Assembly: GCA_900469955.1 (NCBI GenBank)
Contig: UBYX01000015.1
Location: 19,572 to 83,571 of the forward strand
Length of the DNA: 64,000 nt
Direction: 5' to 3'
Source: Hyphomicrobiales bacterium
GTDB taxonomy: Bacteria > Pseudomonadota > Alphaproteobacteria > Rhizobiales > Rhizobiaceae
The notes under the pieces: generated by a model
Told to the model about the DNA's origin: nothing
The model's database searches: none
The model's input: the letters and a program-made list of their open reading frames with translations, nothing else
Shown here: in pieces, positions 30,469-39,764 of the stretch
How the letters are laid out: each line of letters starts with the position of its first letter
How positions within the stretch are numbered: position 1 is the first letter of the stretch
Made by a program: the position numbers and the translations under genes

Positions 30469-31725
30469 ATGACCCGCATATTGAAAGGCATGCTTTTCGC
30501 CACGACCGTGCTCGCACCTGCGGGCTTGGTTCACGCGGCGGATGCACAGCTCACGATCGAAAGCTGGCGTAACGACGACCTGGCGATCTGGCAGGAGAAG
30601 ATCATTCCGGCTTTCGAGGCGAAGAACCCCGGCATCAAGGTAAGCTTCGCGCCGATGGCACCGACGGAATATAATTCCGCGGTCAATGCGAAGCTCGAGG
30701 CCGGGACTGCCGGCGACCTCATCACCTGCCGCCCGTTCGACCTCTCGCTCGCCATGTTCCAAAAGGGCCAGCTTGCGCCGCTAAGCGATCTGCCGGGCAT
30801 GGAAAACTTCTCCGACGTGGCGAAGTCCGCCTGGACCACGGACGACGGCAAAACGAGCTTCTGCGTGCCGATGGCTTCCGTCATCCATGGCTTCATCTAC
30901 AACAAGAAGGCCTTCGAGGAAGCCGGCGTCAAGGTCCCCAAGACCGAGGAAGAATTCTTCGCCGTACTCGAGAAATTCAAGAAGGACGGCAACTACATCC
31001 CGCTCGCCATGGGCACCAAGGACCAGTGGGAAGCGGCGACGATGGGCTACTACAACATCGGCCCCAACTACTGGAAGGGCGAGGAAGGCCGCAAGGCGCT
31101 GATATCAGGCAAGGAAAAGCTCACCGATGCGCAATGGGTCGAGCCCTACAAGGCGCTGGCGAAGTGGAAGCCTTACCTGGGCGATGGTTTTGAAGCGCAG
31201 ACCTATCCCGATAGCCAGAACCTCTTCACGCTCGGCCGCGCTGCGATCTATCCGGCCGGTTCCTGGGAAATCGCACCGTTCAAGGCGCAGGCCGACTTCG
31301 AGATGGGCGCTTTCCCGCCACCGGTGAAGAAGGCCGGCGATACCTGCTACATCTCCGATCATAACGACATCGGCCTGGGCCTCAACGCCAAGGGCAAGAA
31401 TCAGGAAGCCGCAAAGAAATTCCTTGCCTGGGTAGCCTCGCCGGAATTCGCCGAGCTCTATGCGAACTCGCTGCCGGGCTTCTTCAGCCTTAACTCCAAG
31501 CCGGTGAAGATGACGGATGATCTTGCCCAGGAATTCGTATCCTGGCGCCAGAACTGCAAGACGACGATCCGCCCGAGCGCAGCGATTGTCGGCCGCGGGC
31601 AGCCGAACCTCGATCTGGAGATGTGGCGTGTTTCCGCGAACGTGATCAACGGCACGCAGACACCGGAACAAGCTGCCGCCGAAACCCAGAAGGGCCTCGA
31701 CAGCTGGTACAAACCGGCCAAATGA
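30469..31725 (+). CDS. Sugar ABC transporter substrate-binding protein
   Basis: A 418-residue secreted receptor (family 1 extracellular solute-binding protein). The signal peptide ends near LVHAADA at about residue 24, and the mature start LTIESWRNDDLAIWQEKIIPAFE is typical of carbohydrate receptors. It starts 27 bp after murQ. With the two permeases and the ATPase it forms a carbohydrate importer, and the surrounding genes point to GlcNAc, MurNAc or a small muropeptide/chito-oligosaccharide as ligand. Confidence 0.9.
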   Translation: MTRILKGMLFATTVLAPAGLVHAADAQLTIESWRNDDLAIWQEKIIPAFEAKNPGIKVSFAPMAPTEYNSAVNAKLEAGTAGDLITCRPFDLSLAMFQKGQLAPLSDLPGMENFSDVAKSAWTTDDGKTSFCVPMASVIHGFIYNKKAFEEAGVKVPKTEEEFFAVLEKFKKDGNYIPLAMGTKDQWEAATMGYYNIGPNYWKGEEGRKALISGKEKLTDAQWVEPYKALAKWKPYLGDGFEAQTYPDSQNLFTLGRAAIYPAGSWEIAPFKAQADFEMGAFPPPVKKAGDTCYISDHNDIGLGLNAKGKNQEAAKKFLAWVASPEFAELYANSLPGFFSLNSKPVKMTDDLAQEFVSWRQNCKTTIRPSAAIVGRGQPNLDLEMWRVSANVINGTQTPEQAAAETQKGLDSWYKPAK

Positions 31726-31750
31726 GCTGAACGTCGTCTTCGAAAGATGT

Positions 31751-31905
31751 ACCTCTCCCTCACCCTCTCCCTGCAAGCAGGGAGAGGGAACGAACCTCGC
31801 TCGGCCGTGAAATCGGCGAGGCCTTCGCCGCATCATGCTTTTCTCCAATAGACGGGGAGAAGGTTGCGATAGCTGGGTGAGAGACATTGCCGTAGCATTC
31901 TGCCG
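31751..31905. repeat. Rhizobial intergenic palindromic (RIME-like) element
   Basis: The 207-bp gap between the binding-protein and permease genes is filled by a structured repeat. A 12-bp perfect stem (CCCTCTCCCTGC with GCAGGGAGAGGG, 31763-31788, two-base loop) is followed by a second pairing region (CCTCGC with GGCGAGG) and a tail ending in GGGTGAGAG. Elements of this CCCTCTCC/GGAGAGGG type are multi-copy intergenic mosaics in rhizobia. No coding sequence is seen. It may protect the upstream mRNA end and lower downstream expression. Confidence 0.75.
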
Positions 31906-31932
31906 CACCTCATTAACACCTGGAATCGAGCC

Positions 31933-32883
31933 ATGAGCGATACCGAAATTGCCGATATCGAAGCGGTTCCGATCAGGCGGTCGACCCGCTGGCACATTGC
32001 CGTTTTCCTGGCGCCGGCCTTTCTCGTCTACACGGCGGTAATGATCCTGCCTCTGATCGAGACGCTGCGCCTGTCGCTGTTCAATACGGTGGAGGGCCAG
32101 CTCGCCTTCGTAGGCCTCGGTAATTTCAAGGTGCTGTTCAGCGATCCGCGGCTTTCAGCCGATTTCTGGAATGCGCTCGGCAACAACGTCATCTTCTTCA
32201 TCATCCACATGCTGGTGCAGAACCCGGTCGGCATCGCGATCGCCGCTATGCTGTCGCTGCCCGGCCTGCGTTTCGCAGCCTTCTACCGTTCGGCGATCTT
32301 CGTGCCGACGCTGCTCTCGTTCGTCATCGTGGGCTTCATCTGGAAGCTCATCCTTTCGCCGATCTGGGGCATTGCTCCAGGCCTGATGGACCTTGTCGGC
32401 CTCAAATCCTTTTTTGCCCCCTGGCTCGGCAAGCCGGATACCGCGCTGATCACGGTCTCCCTGATCTCGGTCTGGCAATATGTCGGCATCCCGATGATGC
32501 TGATCTATGCAGCACTCCTCAATATCCCGGACGAGGTCCTTGAAGCGGCGGAATGCGACGGCATCACCGGCTGGAGCCAGTTCTGGAAGATCAAGCTGCC
32601 CCTCATCCTGCCTTCGATCGGCATCGTCTCGGTGCTGACCTTCGTCGGCAACTTCAACGCCTTCGACTTGATCTATACGGTGCAGGGCGCTCTGGCCGGC
32701 CCGAACGGCTCGACTGATATCCTCGGCACGCTTCTCTACCGTACCTTCTTCGGCTTCCAGAACCAGATGGGCGACCGCTCCATGGGCGCCACCATCGCCG
32801 CCGTGATGTTCCTCATCATCCTAGCCGGCGTCTCCCTTTATCTCTTCGTCATCCAGCGGCGCATGCGTCGCTATCAATTCTAG
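31933..32883 (+). CDS. Sugar ABC transporter permease (MalF/UgpA-type)
   Basis: A 316-residue permease with six or so transmembrane helices and the EAA loop EAAECDGITGWSQFWKIKLPLILP in two short blocks around residues 198-221, which docks onto the ATPase. It forms a heterodimer with the permease encoded 10 bp downstream. It is separated from its binding-protein gene by the repeat element at 31751. Confidence 0.92.
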   Translation: MSDTEIADIEAVPIRRSTRWHIAVFLAPAFLVYTAVMILPLIETLRLSLFNTVEGQLAFVGLGNFKVLFSDPRLSADFWNALGNNVIFFIIHMLVQNPVGIAIAAMLSLPGLRFAAFYRSAIFVPTLLSFVIVGFIWKLILSPIWGIAPGLMDLVGLKSFFAPWLGKPDTALITVSLISVWQYVGIPMMLIYAALLNIPDEVLEAAECDGITGWSQFWKIKLPLILPSIGIVSVLTFVGNFNAFDLIYTVQGALAGPNGSTDILGTLLYRTFFGFQNQMGDRSMGATIAAVMFLIILAGVSLYLFVIQRRMRRYQF

Positions 32884-32893
32884 GAGCGCAAAG

Positions 32894-33733
32894 ATGTCGA
32901 AAGCCCGCTCCGCGCCGCTGCGCACCGCGCTCATCCACCTCGCGCTGATCGCCTATACCATTGTTGCGCTTTTCCCGGTCTTCCTGACCCTGGTCAACTC
33001 GTTCAAGAGCCGCAACGCCATCTTCCGCGAACCGATGGCGCTACCGACGCCCTCGACCTTCAGCCTCGTCGGTTACGAGACGGTGCTCCAGCAGGGCGAT
33101 TTCCTCGGCTATTTCCAGAACAGCCTGATCGTCACGGTTGCCTCCATCGCTCTGGTCCTGCTGTTCGGCGCGATGGCGGCGTTCGCGCTGTCGGAATATC
33201 GTTTCCGCGGCAACACGCTGCTCGGGCTCTACCTGGCGCTCGGCATCATGATCCCGATCCGCCTGGGTACGGTGGCGATCCTGCAGGGCATGGTGGCCGC
33301 CGGCCTTGTCAATACGCTGACCTCGCTCATTCTCGTCTACACCGCCCAAGGACTGCCGCTCGCAATCTTCATCCTTTCGGAATTCATGCGGACCGTATCC
33401 GACGATTTGAAGAATGCCGGTCGGATCGACGGTCTCTCGGAATATTCGATTTTCTTCCGCCTCGTCCTGCCGCTGGTCAGGCCCGCCATGGCGACGGTCG
33501 CGGTCTTCACCATGATCCCGATCTGGAACGATCTCTGGTTCCCGTTGATCCTCGCCCCGGGCGAGTCGACCAAGACGGTGACCCTCGGCGCCCAGATGTT
33601 CATCGGCCAGTTCGTCACCAATTGGAATGCGGTACTGTCGGCGCTGTCGCTCGCGATCCTGCCGGTCATGGTGCTTTACGTCATCTTCTCGCGGCAATTG
33701 ATCCGCGGCATCACCTCGGGAGCCGTCAAGTGA
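32894..33733 (+). CDS. Sugar ABC transporter permease (MalG/UgpE-type)
   Basis: A 279-residue permease with six hydrophobic segments and an EAA-like loop (NAGRIDGLSEYSIFFRLVLP, about residues 175-194). The N-terminal FPVFLTLVNSFKSRNAIF block is typical of MalG-type sugar permeases. It starts 10 bp after its partner, and its stop overlaps the GTG of the oxidoreductase (GTGA). Confidence 0.92.
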   Translation: MSKARSAPLRTALIHLALIAYTIVALFPVFLTLVNSFKSRNAIFREPMALPTPSTFSLVGYETVLQQGDFLGYFQNSLIVTVASIALVLLFGAMAAFALSEYRFRGNTLLGLYLALGIMIPIRLGTVAILQGMVAAGLVNTLTSLILVYTAQGLPLAIFILSEFMRTVSDDLKNAGRIDGLSEYSIFFRLVLPLVRPAMATVAVFTMIPIWNDLWFPLILAPGESTKTVTLGAQMFIGQFVTNWNAVLSALSLAILPVMVLYVIFSRQLIRGITSGAVK

Positions 33734-34794
33734 ATACATCCACTCCTCCCGTCCGCGTGCTCGTCGCAGGTCTCGGCAATATGGGTCGCAGCCACGCGCT
33801 CGCTTACCACAACAATCCGGGTTTCGAGATCGTCGGGCTCGTCAACCGCACGAAACGGGATTTGCCGGCGGAACTCGAGGTCTACCCGATCTTCTCGGAT
33901 TTCGGGGCGGCGCTCGATCAGCTGAAGCCGGATTTTTGCTCGATCAACACCTATTCGGACAGTCATGCGGACTATGCCGTCATGGCATTTGAAGCCGGCT
34001 GCCACGTCTTCGTGGAAAAGCCGCTGGCGACCACCGTCGCCGATGCCGAACGTGTCGTTGCAGCGGCGAAAAAGCATGGTCGCAAGCTCGTGATCGGTTA
34101 CATCCTCCGCCACCATCCTTCCTGGATGCGGCTGATCGAGGAAGCGCGCAAGCTCGGCCCACCCTTCGTCTTCCGCATGAACCTGAACCAGCAGTCGTCG
34201 GGCGAAAAATGGGACGTCCACAAGGCGCTGATGCAGACCACCTCGCCGATCGTCGATTGCGGCGTGCATTACGTCGACGTCATGTGCCAGATCACCGATG
34301 CCAAGCCGGTCGAGGTCCGCGGCATGGGCCTGCGCATGTCCGAAGAGATTGCGCCGGACATGTATAACTACGGCCATCTGCAGGTGATGTTCGAGGACGG
34401 CTCCGTCGGCTGGTACGAGGCGGGTTGGGGTCCGATGATGTCGGAGACGGCCTTCTTCGTGAAAGATGTCATGTCGCCAAGGGGATCGGTCTCTATCCTC
34501 GTCGATCACAAGGCCAAGTCCGACGACATCGACACGCATACCAAAACCTCGGTAATCCGTGTCCACAGTGCCGAAACCGGGCCGGACGGCCGATTTATCC
34601 GGCCGGATGAAGATCTTTCCATGTCCGGGGAGCCGGATCATCAAAAACTCTGCGACCTCGAACAGGCCTATGTTCTGAAAGCCATCCGCGAGGACATCGA
34701 TCTCACCCGACATATGGATGATGCCGTGCAGTCGCTCAAAATCTGCCTCGGGGCGGATGAGAGCGTACGCACCGGCAAGCCGATCCGTTTATAA
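33730..34794 (+). CDS. Gfo/Idh/MocA family NAD(P)-dependent oxidoreductase
   Basis: A 354-residue dehydrogenase with an N-terminal Rossmann motif [14 protein letters not shown] (residues 9-22), the EKPLATT motif near residue 96 where the catalytic Lys sits, and a C-terminal alpha/beta domain ([16 protein letters not shown]). A GTG start at 33730, overlapping the permease stop, replaces a longer frame that re-reads the permease gene. It lies between the importer permeases and ATPase, so it probably oxidises or epimerises the imported amino sugar. The exact reaction is unknown and is the main gap in this pathway. Confidence 0.87.
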   Translation: MNTSTPPVRVLVAGLGNMGRSHALAYHNNPGFEIVGLVNRTKRDLPAELEVYPIFSDFGAALDQLKPDFCSINTYSDSHADYAVMAFEAGCHVFVEKPLATTVADAERVVAAAKKHGRKLVIGYILRHHPSWMRLIEEARKLGPPFVFRMNLNQQSSGEKWDVHKALMQTTSPIVDCGVHYVDVMCQITDAKPVEVRGMGLRMSEEIAPDMYNYGHLQVMFEDGSVGWYEAGWGPMMSETAFFVKDVMSPRGSVSILVDHKAKSDDIDTHTKTSVIRVHSAETGPDGRFIRPDEDLSMSGEPDHQKLCDLEQAYVLKAIREDIDLTRHMDDAVQSLKICLGADESVRTGKPIRL

Positions 34795-34805
34795 GGAAAA
34801 CGCCC

Positions 34806-35807
34806 TTGGGTTCTCTCGAGCTGAAATCCATCCGCAAGGCCTTCGGCACGCACGAGGTGCTGAAAGGCATTGATCTCGATGTCAGGGATGGCGAATTCGT
34901 CATTTTCGTAGGCCCGTCGGGTTGCGGTAAATCCACGCTCCTGCGGGTGATTGCCGGGCTTGAGGATGCTACCTCCGGCAGCGTGCGGATCGACGGTGCG
35001 GAAGTGATCAACACGCCGCCGGCAAAGCGCGGTATCGCTATGGTCTTCCAGTCATACGCGCTTTATCCCCACCTCAACGTCAAGGACAATATGGGTCTTG
35101 GCCTCAAGCAGGCCGGGACCGAGAGAGCGGAGATCGACGCGCGCGTCGGCAAGGCGTCGACCATGCTGTCGCTCGATCCCTATCTCGCCCGCCGCCCGGC
35201 CGAATTGTCCGGCGGTCAGCGCCAGCGGGTCGCCATCGGCCGAGCCATCGTGCGCGAACCGAAGCTTTTCCTGTTCGACGAGCCGCTCTCGAACCTCGAC
35301 GCGGCGCTCCGCGTCCAGACGCGGCTGGAGATCGCAGGCCTCCACCGGCGGCTGAAGGCGACGATGATTTATGTGACGCACGACCAGGTCGAGGCGATGA
35401 CACTCGCTGACAAGATCGTGGTGTTGAACGGCGGTGCGATCGAGCAGATCGGCTCTCCCATGGAACTCTACAACAAACCGGCAAATACCTTTGTCGCCGG
35501 CTTCATCGGCTCCCCGCAGATGAATTTCATAGCGGCGGAAAAGCTTGGTCCTTCGGAAGCCAAAACGATCGGCATCCGCCCGGAGCATATCGCCCTTGCG
35601 CGCGAAAGCGGCGACTGGAAGGGCAAGGTGATTCACGTGGAGCACCTCGGCGCCGATACTATCGTCTATCTGGAAACGGAGATGACGGGCCTCCTGACCG
35701 TGCGGCTGTTCGGCGAGCATCGCTATGCGCCGGATGACGTGGTTTATGCCACCCCGGACAAGGCGAGCCTTCACCGGTTCGACACCAACGGTCGGGCGAT
35801 TGCTTGA
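34806..35807 (+). CDS. Sugar ABC transporter ATP-binding protein (UgpC/MsmX-type)
   Basis: A 333-residue ATPase with Walker [10 protein letters not shown] (about residues 37-45), signature [14 protein letters not shown], Walker [13 protein letters not shown], the switch His in [10 protein letters not shown], and a C-terminal TOBE-like domain ([13 protein letters not shown]). It appears to start with TTG at 34806, nine bases after AAGGA. It energises the importer encoded upstream and ends the rightward operon. Confidence 0.92.
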   Translation: MGSLELKSIRKAFGTHEVLKGIDLDVRDGEFVIFVGPSGCGKSTLLRVIAGLEDATSGSVRIDGAEVINTPPAKRGIAMVFQSYALYPHLNVKDNMGLGLKQAGTERAEIDARVGKASTMLSLDPYLARRPAELSGGQRQRVAIGRAIVREPKLFLFDEPLSNLDAALRVQTRLEIAGLHRRLKATMIYVTHDQVEAMTLADKIVVLNGGAIEQIGSPMELYNKPANTFVAGFIGSPQMNFIAAEKLGPSEAKTIGIRPEHIALARESGDWKGKVIHVEHLGADTIVYLETEMTGLLTVRLFGEHRYAPDDVVYATPDKASLHRFDTNGRAIA

Positions 35808-35993
35808 TCTGCGAGGGGGAGCAACATCGAGCTCCGGCCGGTTTCGGCGAGCATCACGAGATGGAGGGCGATCGGGGAAAGCCGTGCACCAAAGCCGGTC
35901 AGCAAGACGACGTGAACGGATGTGAACGGAAATTGCGGAGATCAGCCGAACTTTCGGCAAGCCTTAGCGTTATCAGGGAACAAGGAGGCGCAT

Positions 35994-36275
35994 ATGCACG
36001 CTTTATTGTTCATTCTGGCCTGCATCGCGGTTTTGACCGGCCTGTTCACAGTGATTATCCGGCAAATGGCCGAAGTCCGCAGGCGGCGGTATCGGGACGA
36101 GCTGCTGATGGACAGATTTTTGTCTGCCCGCGAGCGACGGGCGGAGAGGGCTGCAAGGCATAGGCGCGCCTGCAATCGCCGCATAAGCTTCCTTGTAAAG
36201 CCAAGCCTGCGCCTGGTCAGACGTTCAATATCATCCCGCATGGGAGAAGGAAGTTCTTTGTCTGGAAAGAAGATT

Positions 36276-36287
<12 letters not shown>
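35994..36287 (+). CDS. Small basic membrane protein of unknown function
   Basis: A 97-residue predicted protein: one hydrophobic helix at residues 2-24 followed by a strongly basic cytoplasmic tail (many Arg, for example EVRRRRYRDE and SARERRAERAARHRR). An AAGGAGG ribosome-binding site five bases before ATG 35994 is the best argument that it is real. Its 3' end overlaps the 3' end of the opposite-strand tRNA gene by 12 bp, which is unusual. In the 186-bp gap before it, GTGAACGGA is repeated in tandem (35922-35940). No family is recognised. Confidence 0.45.
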
Positions 36288-36351
<64 letters not shown>

Positions 36352-36416
36352 ATCAGGGTGGTCCGGCATCTTCCGGTCCTGGGAACTCCAGGGCGTCAGT
36401 CCTCTGGAGTGGCGGC

Positions 36417-36446
36417 TTCATACTTCCGGTTTCCGGAGAGTGCAAG
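36417..36446 (-). promoter_or_regulatory. Probable tRNA-Ala promoter
   Basis: On the minus strand CTTGCA (36446-36441) and TATGAA (36422-36417) are spaced by 18 bases, placing a start about 59 bases before the mature tRNA. Confidence 0.5.
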
Positions 36447-36457
36447 CCGAAAATTTC

Positions 36458-36490
36458 AAGCCCGGCAATTTTTATTGTTTTGCCGGGCTT
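36458..36490 (-). terminator. Hairpin terminator downstream of the TIGR02300 gene
   Basis: AAGCCCGGCAA and TTGCCGGGCTT form an 11-bp perfect stem with an A/T-rich loop, 17 bp after the stop of the gene at 36507. It is followed on the minus strand by GAAATTTTC rather than a clean T-run. Confidence 0.65.
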
Positions 36491-36506
36491 TATCATGAAT
36501 TGACGG

Positions 36507-36893
36507 TCAGACTTCGTCGTCGTCGCCGGTCACGCCGATGATGCCGGACATGTCGTCGTCTTCATCGTCTTCGTCGGCTTCCAGGAAGGTGTCGTCGTCG
36601 TCATCGCCGAGATCTACGTCGTCGTCGCCGATGTCAGGCAGATCGTCGCCGCCGGCGGCTTCGTCGCCCTCTTCGAGCGAGACCAGCTCGACTTCAGGAT
36701 TTTCGGTATCGACTTCCTGAACGTCCTCTTCCTCGGCCTGTTCCATCTTCACAGCGACGCTGTTTTCTTCGAAGAAGGACAGCGGCCAGGATTTGCCGGT
36801 ATAAGGAGAGACCACGGGATCGCGGTTCAGGTCATAAAATTTCTTGCCGGTATCGGGGTCGGTGCGCTTGGTTCCGAGTTCCGCTTTTGCCAC
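36507..36893 (-). CDS. TIGR02300 family protein (FYDLN acid domain)
   Basis: A 128-residue protein with an N-terminal conserved block (MAKAELGTKR, TGKKFYDLNRDP, SPYTGKSWPL) and then a long tail of Asp and Glu residues (from about residue 50 to the end), the defining features of the alphaproteobacterial TIGR02300/FYDLN_acid family. Function is unknown. It starts with GTG at 36893. A consensus-like promoter lies at 36975-37003. Next to tRNA-Ala and cmk-rpsA it is in its usual rhizobial location. Confidence 0.93.
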   Translation of the reverse strand: MAKAELGTKRTDPDTGKKFYDLNRDPVVSPYTGKSWPLSFFEENSVAVKMEQAEEEDVQEVDTENPEVELVSLEEGDEAAGGDDLPDIGDDDVDLGDDDDDTFLEADEDDEDDDMSGIIGVTGDDDEV

Positions 36894-37281
36894 AGTCAGA
36901 GCCTCATGAGGATGGCCGAATAGATCGGCTCGCCGCCTGAGCGGCTTCTATTGGGTGAAAAATCTAAGCCGGTCCCCATAAGGCCTGCGCCCTTTGATGT
37001 CAAAGACAAACTTTCAGGCGTGCCGTCAATGCGGCAGCCGTGATCTTGGTGGCCTGATGTGGTAGGCCTGTCCATATCGTTTTCCACGAGAACGCGATGT
37101 ATCAGCGCCCATTTTTTCGCGAAAGGAATTTGCATTGCCGCGGCCGGAACGGCCGGCACGCTGTGGTTATGGAGTTGCGACGGGACTTGATGAGATGCCC
37201 GATAAGCGCGATATGGCAAACCAACCCCCGCCGTGACGATCCGTTGCGCGCAAGCCTGAGTTTGAGAAATTGACGCCTGGA
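36894..37281. other. 388-bp intergenic region lacking the expected aroA
   Basis: No credible coding sequence is seen in either strand. It holds the promoter of the TIGR02300 gene and must contain the cmk promoter, although no clear one was found. In related genomes the EPSP synthase gene aroA lies here, directly before cmk. No segment resembling its N- or C-terminus is recognisable, so the gene is absent from this position. Confidence 0.7.
36975..37003 (-). promoter_or_regulatory. Promoter of the TIGR02300 gene
   Basis: TTGACA (37003-36998) is followed after exactly 17 bases by TATGGG (36980-36975) on the minus strand, predicting a leader of about 75 bases. The -35 is perfect and the -10 weak. 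Confidence 0.5.
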
Positions 37282-37911
37282 ATGATCATCGCCATCGACG
37301 GACCTGCCGCAGCAGGAAAAGGCACGCTGTCCCGCATGATTGCCGAGACATACGGCTTCCACCATCTCGATACGGGTCTGACCTATCGCGCCACCGCCAA
37401 GGCGATGCTGGATTCAGGCATGCCGCTGGATGACGAGAAGGTGGCGGAGAAGGTGGCGAGGGAAGTAGAACTTGCAGGACTTGATCGCGATGTCCTGTCC
37501 AGCCACGCGATCGGAGAGGCGGCTTCCAGGATCGCTGTAATCCCGGCAGTTCGCAGTGCCCTCGTCGAGGCGCAGCGCGCGTTTTCGCTCAGAGAGCCGG
37601 GAACCGTGCTGGATGGCCGGGACATCGGAACAGTCGTTTGCCCCGATGCGCCGGTGAAGCTCTATGTCACGGCCTCGCCGGAGGTACGGGCAAGGCGCCG
37701 CTACGACGAGATTGTCGGCAAGGGTGGCGTGGCCGATTACCACCGTATCTTCGACGAGGTGAAGATGCGCGACGGGCGGGACATGGGCCGTGCCGACAGT
37801 CCCTTGAGGCCGGCCGACGATGCGCACTTGCTTGATACGTCGGAAATGAGTATAGAGGCCGCGTTTCAGGCAGCGAAGGCCATTATCGACGCGGTCCTGG
37901 AGAAAAAATAG
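37282..37911 (+). CDS. cmk: Cytidylate kinase
   Basis: A 209-residue nucleoside monophosphate kinase that phosphorylates CMP/dCMP with ATP. The P-loop is [14 protein letters not shown] (residues 4-17), [10 protein letters not shown] follows, and [22 protein letters not shown] contains the conserved DGRDIGT motif. ATG 37282 gives the usual MIIAIDGPA start; a TTG four codons upstream is possible. It precedes rpsA by 124 bp, the widely conserved order, but aroA is missing upstream. Confidence 0.95.
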   Translation: MIIAIDGPAAAGKGTLSRMIAETYGFHHLDTGLTYRATAKAMLDSGMPLDDEKVAEKVAREVELAGLDRDVLSSHAIGEAASRIAVIPAVRSALVEAQRAFSLREPGTVLDGRDIGTVVCPDAPVKLYVTASPEVRARRRYDEIVGKGGVADYHRIFDEVKMRDGRDMGRADSPLRPADDAHLLDTSEMSIEAAFQAAKAIIDAVLEKK

Positions 37912-38002
37912 CCCGAAGTTCAGTCCCCGCGCCGGATTGCCTCCCTTGAGAGAGGCGGACTTGAACCTTCGGACATGTGCAACACGAACCACCGGCGCAG
38001 CC

Positions 38003-38023
38003 AGTGCCCTTGTTAGCGGCACT
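38003..38023 (+). promoter_or_regulatory. Leader hairpin abutting the rpsA ribosome-binding site
   Basis: AGTGCC and GGCACT form a 6-bp stem with a 9-base loop that ends just before the AGGAG of rpsA. rpsA is autoregulated through leader structure in other bacteria, so this element may serve ribosomal protein S1 feedback. This is inference. Confidence 0.35.
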
Positions 38024-38035
38024 CTAGGAGATTTC

Positions 38036-39742
38036 ATGGCAGTATCTAATCCCACGCGGGAGGACTTCGCAGCCCTCCTCGAAGAATCCTTTTCCAAGAC
38101 CGATCTGGCCGAAGGCTATGTTGCCAAGGGCATTGTGACGGCGATCGAAAAGGATGTTGCGGTCGTTGACGTCGGCCTCAAGGTCGAAGGCCGCATCGCG
38201 CTGAAGGAATTCGGCGCCAAGGGCAAAGACGGTTCGCTGAAGGTCGGCGACGAAGTCGAAGTTTATGTCGAGCGCATCGAAAATGCTCTCGGCGAAGCGG
38301 TTCTTTCCCGTGAGAAGGCTCGCCGCGAAGAAAGCTGGGTCAAGCTCGAAGCCAAGTTCGAAGCTGGCGAGCGCGTCGAAGGCGTTATCTTCAACCAGGT
38401 CAAGGGTGGCTTCACCGTCGATCTCGACGGCGCCGTTGCCTTCCTTCCGCGTTCGCAGGTCGACATCCGTCCGATCCGCGACGTTACCCCGCTCATGCAC
38501 AACCCGCAGCCCTTCGAAATCCTCAAGATGGACAAGCGCCGCGGCAACATCGTTGTTTCGCGCCGCACGGTTCTGGAAGAGTCCCGCGCCGAGCAGCGTT
38601 CTGAAATCGTTCAGAACCTCGAAGAAGGCCAGGTTGTTGACGGCGTCGTCAAGAACATCACCGATTACGGTGCGTTCGTTGACCTCGGCGGCATCGACGG
38701 CCTGCTGCACGTCACCGACATGGCATGGCGCCGCGTCAACCATCCGTCGGAAATCCTGAACATCGGCCAGCAGGTCAAGGTTCAGATCATCCGCATCAAC
38801 CAGGAAACCCACCGCATCTCGCTCGGCATGAAGCAGCTCGAGTCGGATCCGTGGGATGGCATCTCGGCCAAGTACCCGGTCGGCAAGAAGATTTCCGGTA
38901 CCGTCACGAACATCACCGACTACGGTGCGTTCGTCGAGCTGGAGCCGGGCATCGAAGGCCTGATCCACATCTCCGAAATGTCCTGGACCAAGAAGAACGT
39001 CCATCCCGGCAAGATCCTGTCCACGAGCCAGGAAGTCGACGTTGTCGTTCTCGAAGTCGATCCGTCGAAGCGCCGCATCTCGCTCGGCCTCAAGCAGACG
39101 CTGGAAAACCCGTGGCAGGCATTCGCCTACAGCCACCCGGCCGGCACTGAAGTTGAGGGCGAAGTTAAGAACAAGACCGAATTCGGTCTGTTCATCGGCC
39201 TCGAAGGCGATGTCGACGGCATGGTTCACCTCTCGGACCTCGACTGGAACCGTCCGGGCGAACAGGTCATCGAGGAGTTCAACAAGGGCGACGTCGTCAA
39301 GGCTGTCGTTCTCGATGTGGACGTCGACAAGGAGCGCATCTCGCTCGGCATCAAGCAGCTCGGCCGCGACTCGGTCGGCGAAGCTGCCGCTTCCGGTGAA
39401 CTGCGCAAGAATGCTGTCGTCTCGTGCGAAGTCATCGCCGTCAACGACGGTGGCGTAGAGGTTCGTCTCGTCAACCACGAAGACATCACCTCCTTCATCC
39501 GCCGCAACGACCTGGCACGCGATCGCGACGATCAGCGTCCGGAGCGTTTCTCCGTTGGCCAGGTTTTCGACGCCCGCGTCGTCAACTGGTCCAAGAAGGA
39601 CCGCAAGGTCATGCTGTCGATCAAGGCTCTCGAGATCGCAGAAGAGAAGGAAGCAGTCGCTCAGTTCGGTTCGTCCGATAGCGGCGCTTCGCTCGGCGAC
39701 ATTCTCGGCGCGGCTCTGAAGAACCGCGGCAACAACGAGTAA
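38036..39742 (+). CDS. rpsA: 30S ribosomal protein S1
   Basis: A 568-residue protein with six S1 RNA-binding repeats. Repeated blocks such as GVVKNITDYGAFVDLGGIDGLLH, GTVTNITDYGAFVELEPG and GEVKNKTEFGLFIGLEGDVDG are each followed by an RRISLGxKQ-type end. It binds mRNA and helps initiation on the small ribosomal subunit. ATG 38036 with AGGAG six bases upstream is chosen; the longer frame adds 33 unconserved residues. Codon use is strongly biased, as expected for a highly expressed gene. A terminator follows. Confidence 0.97.
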   Translation: MAVSNPTREDFAALLEESFSKTDLAEGYVAKGIVTAIEKDVAVVDVGLKVEGRIALKEFGAKGKDGSLKVGDEVEVYVERIENALGEAVLSREKARREESWVKLEAKFEAGERVEGVIFNQVKGGFTVDLDGAVAFLPRSQVDIRPIRDVTPLMHNPQPFEILKMDKRRGNIVVSRRTVLEESRAEQRSEIVQNLEEGQVVDGVVKNITDYGAFVDLGGIDGLLHVTDMAWRRVNHPSEILNIGQQVKVQIIRINQETHRISLGMKQLESDPWDGISAKYPVGKKISGTVTNITDYGAFVELEPGIEGLIHISEMSWTKKNVHPGKILSTSQEVDVVVLEVDPSKRRISLGLKQTLENPWQAFAYSHPAGTEVEGEVKNKTEFGLFIGLEGDVDGMVHLSDLDWNRPGEQVIEEFNKGDVVKAVVLDVDVDKERISLGIKQLGRDSVGEAAASGELRKNAVVSCEVIAVNDGGVEVRLVNHEDITSFIRRNDLARDRDDQRPERFSVGQVFDARVVNWSKKDRKVMLSIKALEIAEEKEAVAQFGSSDSGASLGDILGAALKNRGNNE

Positions 39743-39764
39743 TCGACGCCTCGTAGGAAATAAG

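Noticed and set aside
36896..37219. 107-codon open frame in the region where aroA is expected
   Set aside because: Low-quality composition, no ribosome-binding site, no resemblance to EPSP synthase; it overlaps the start of the TIGR02300 gene and its promoter.
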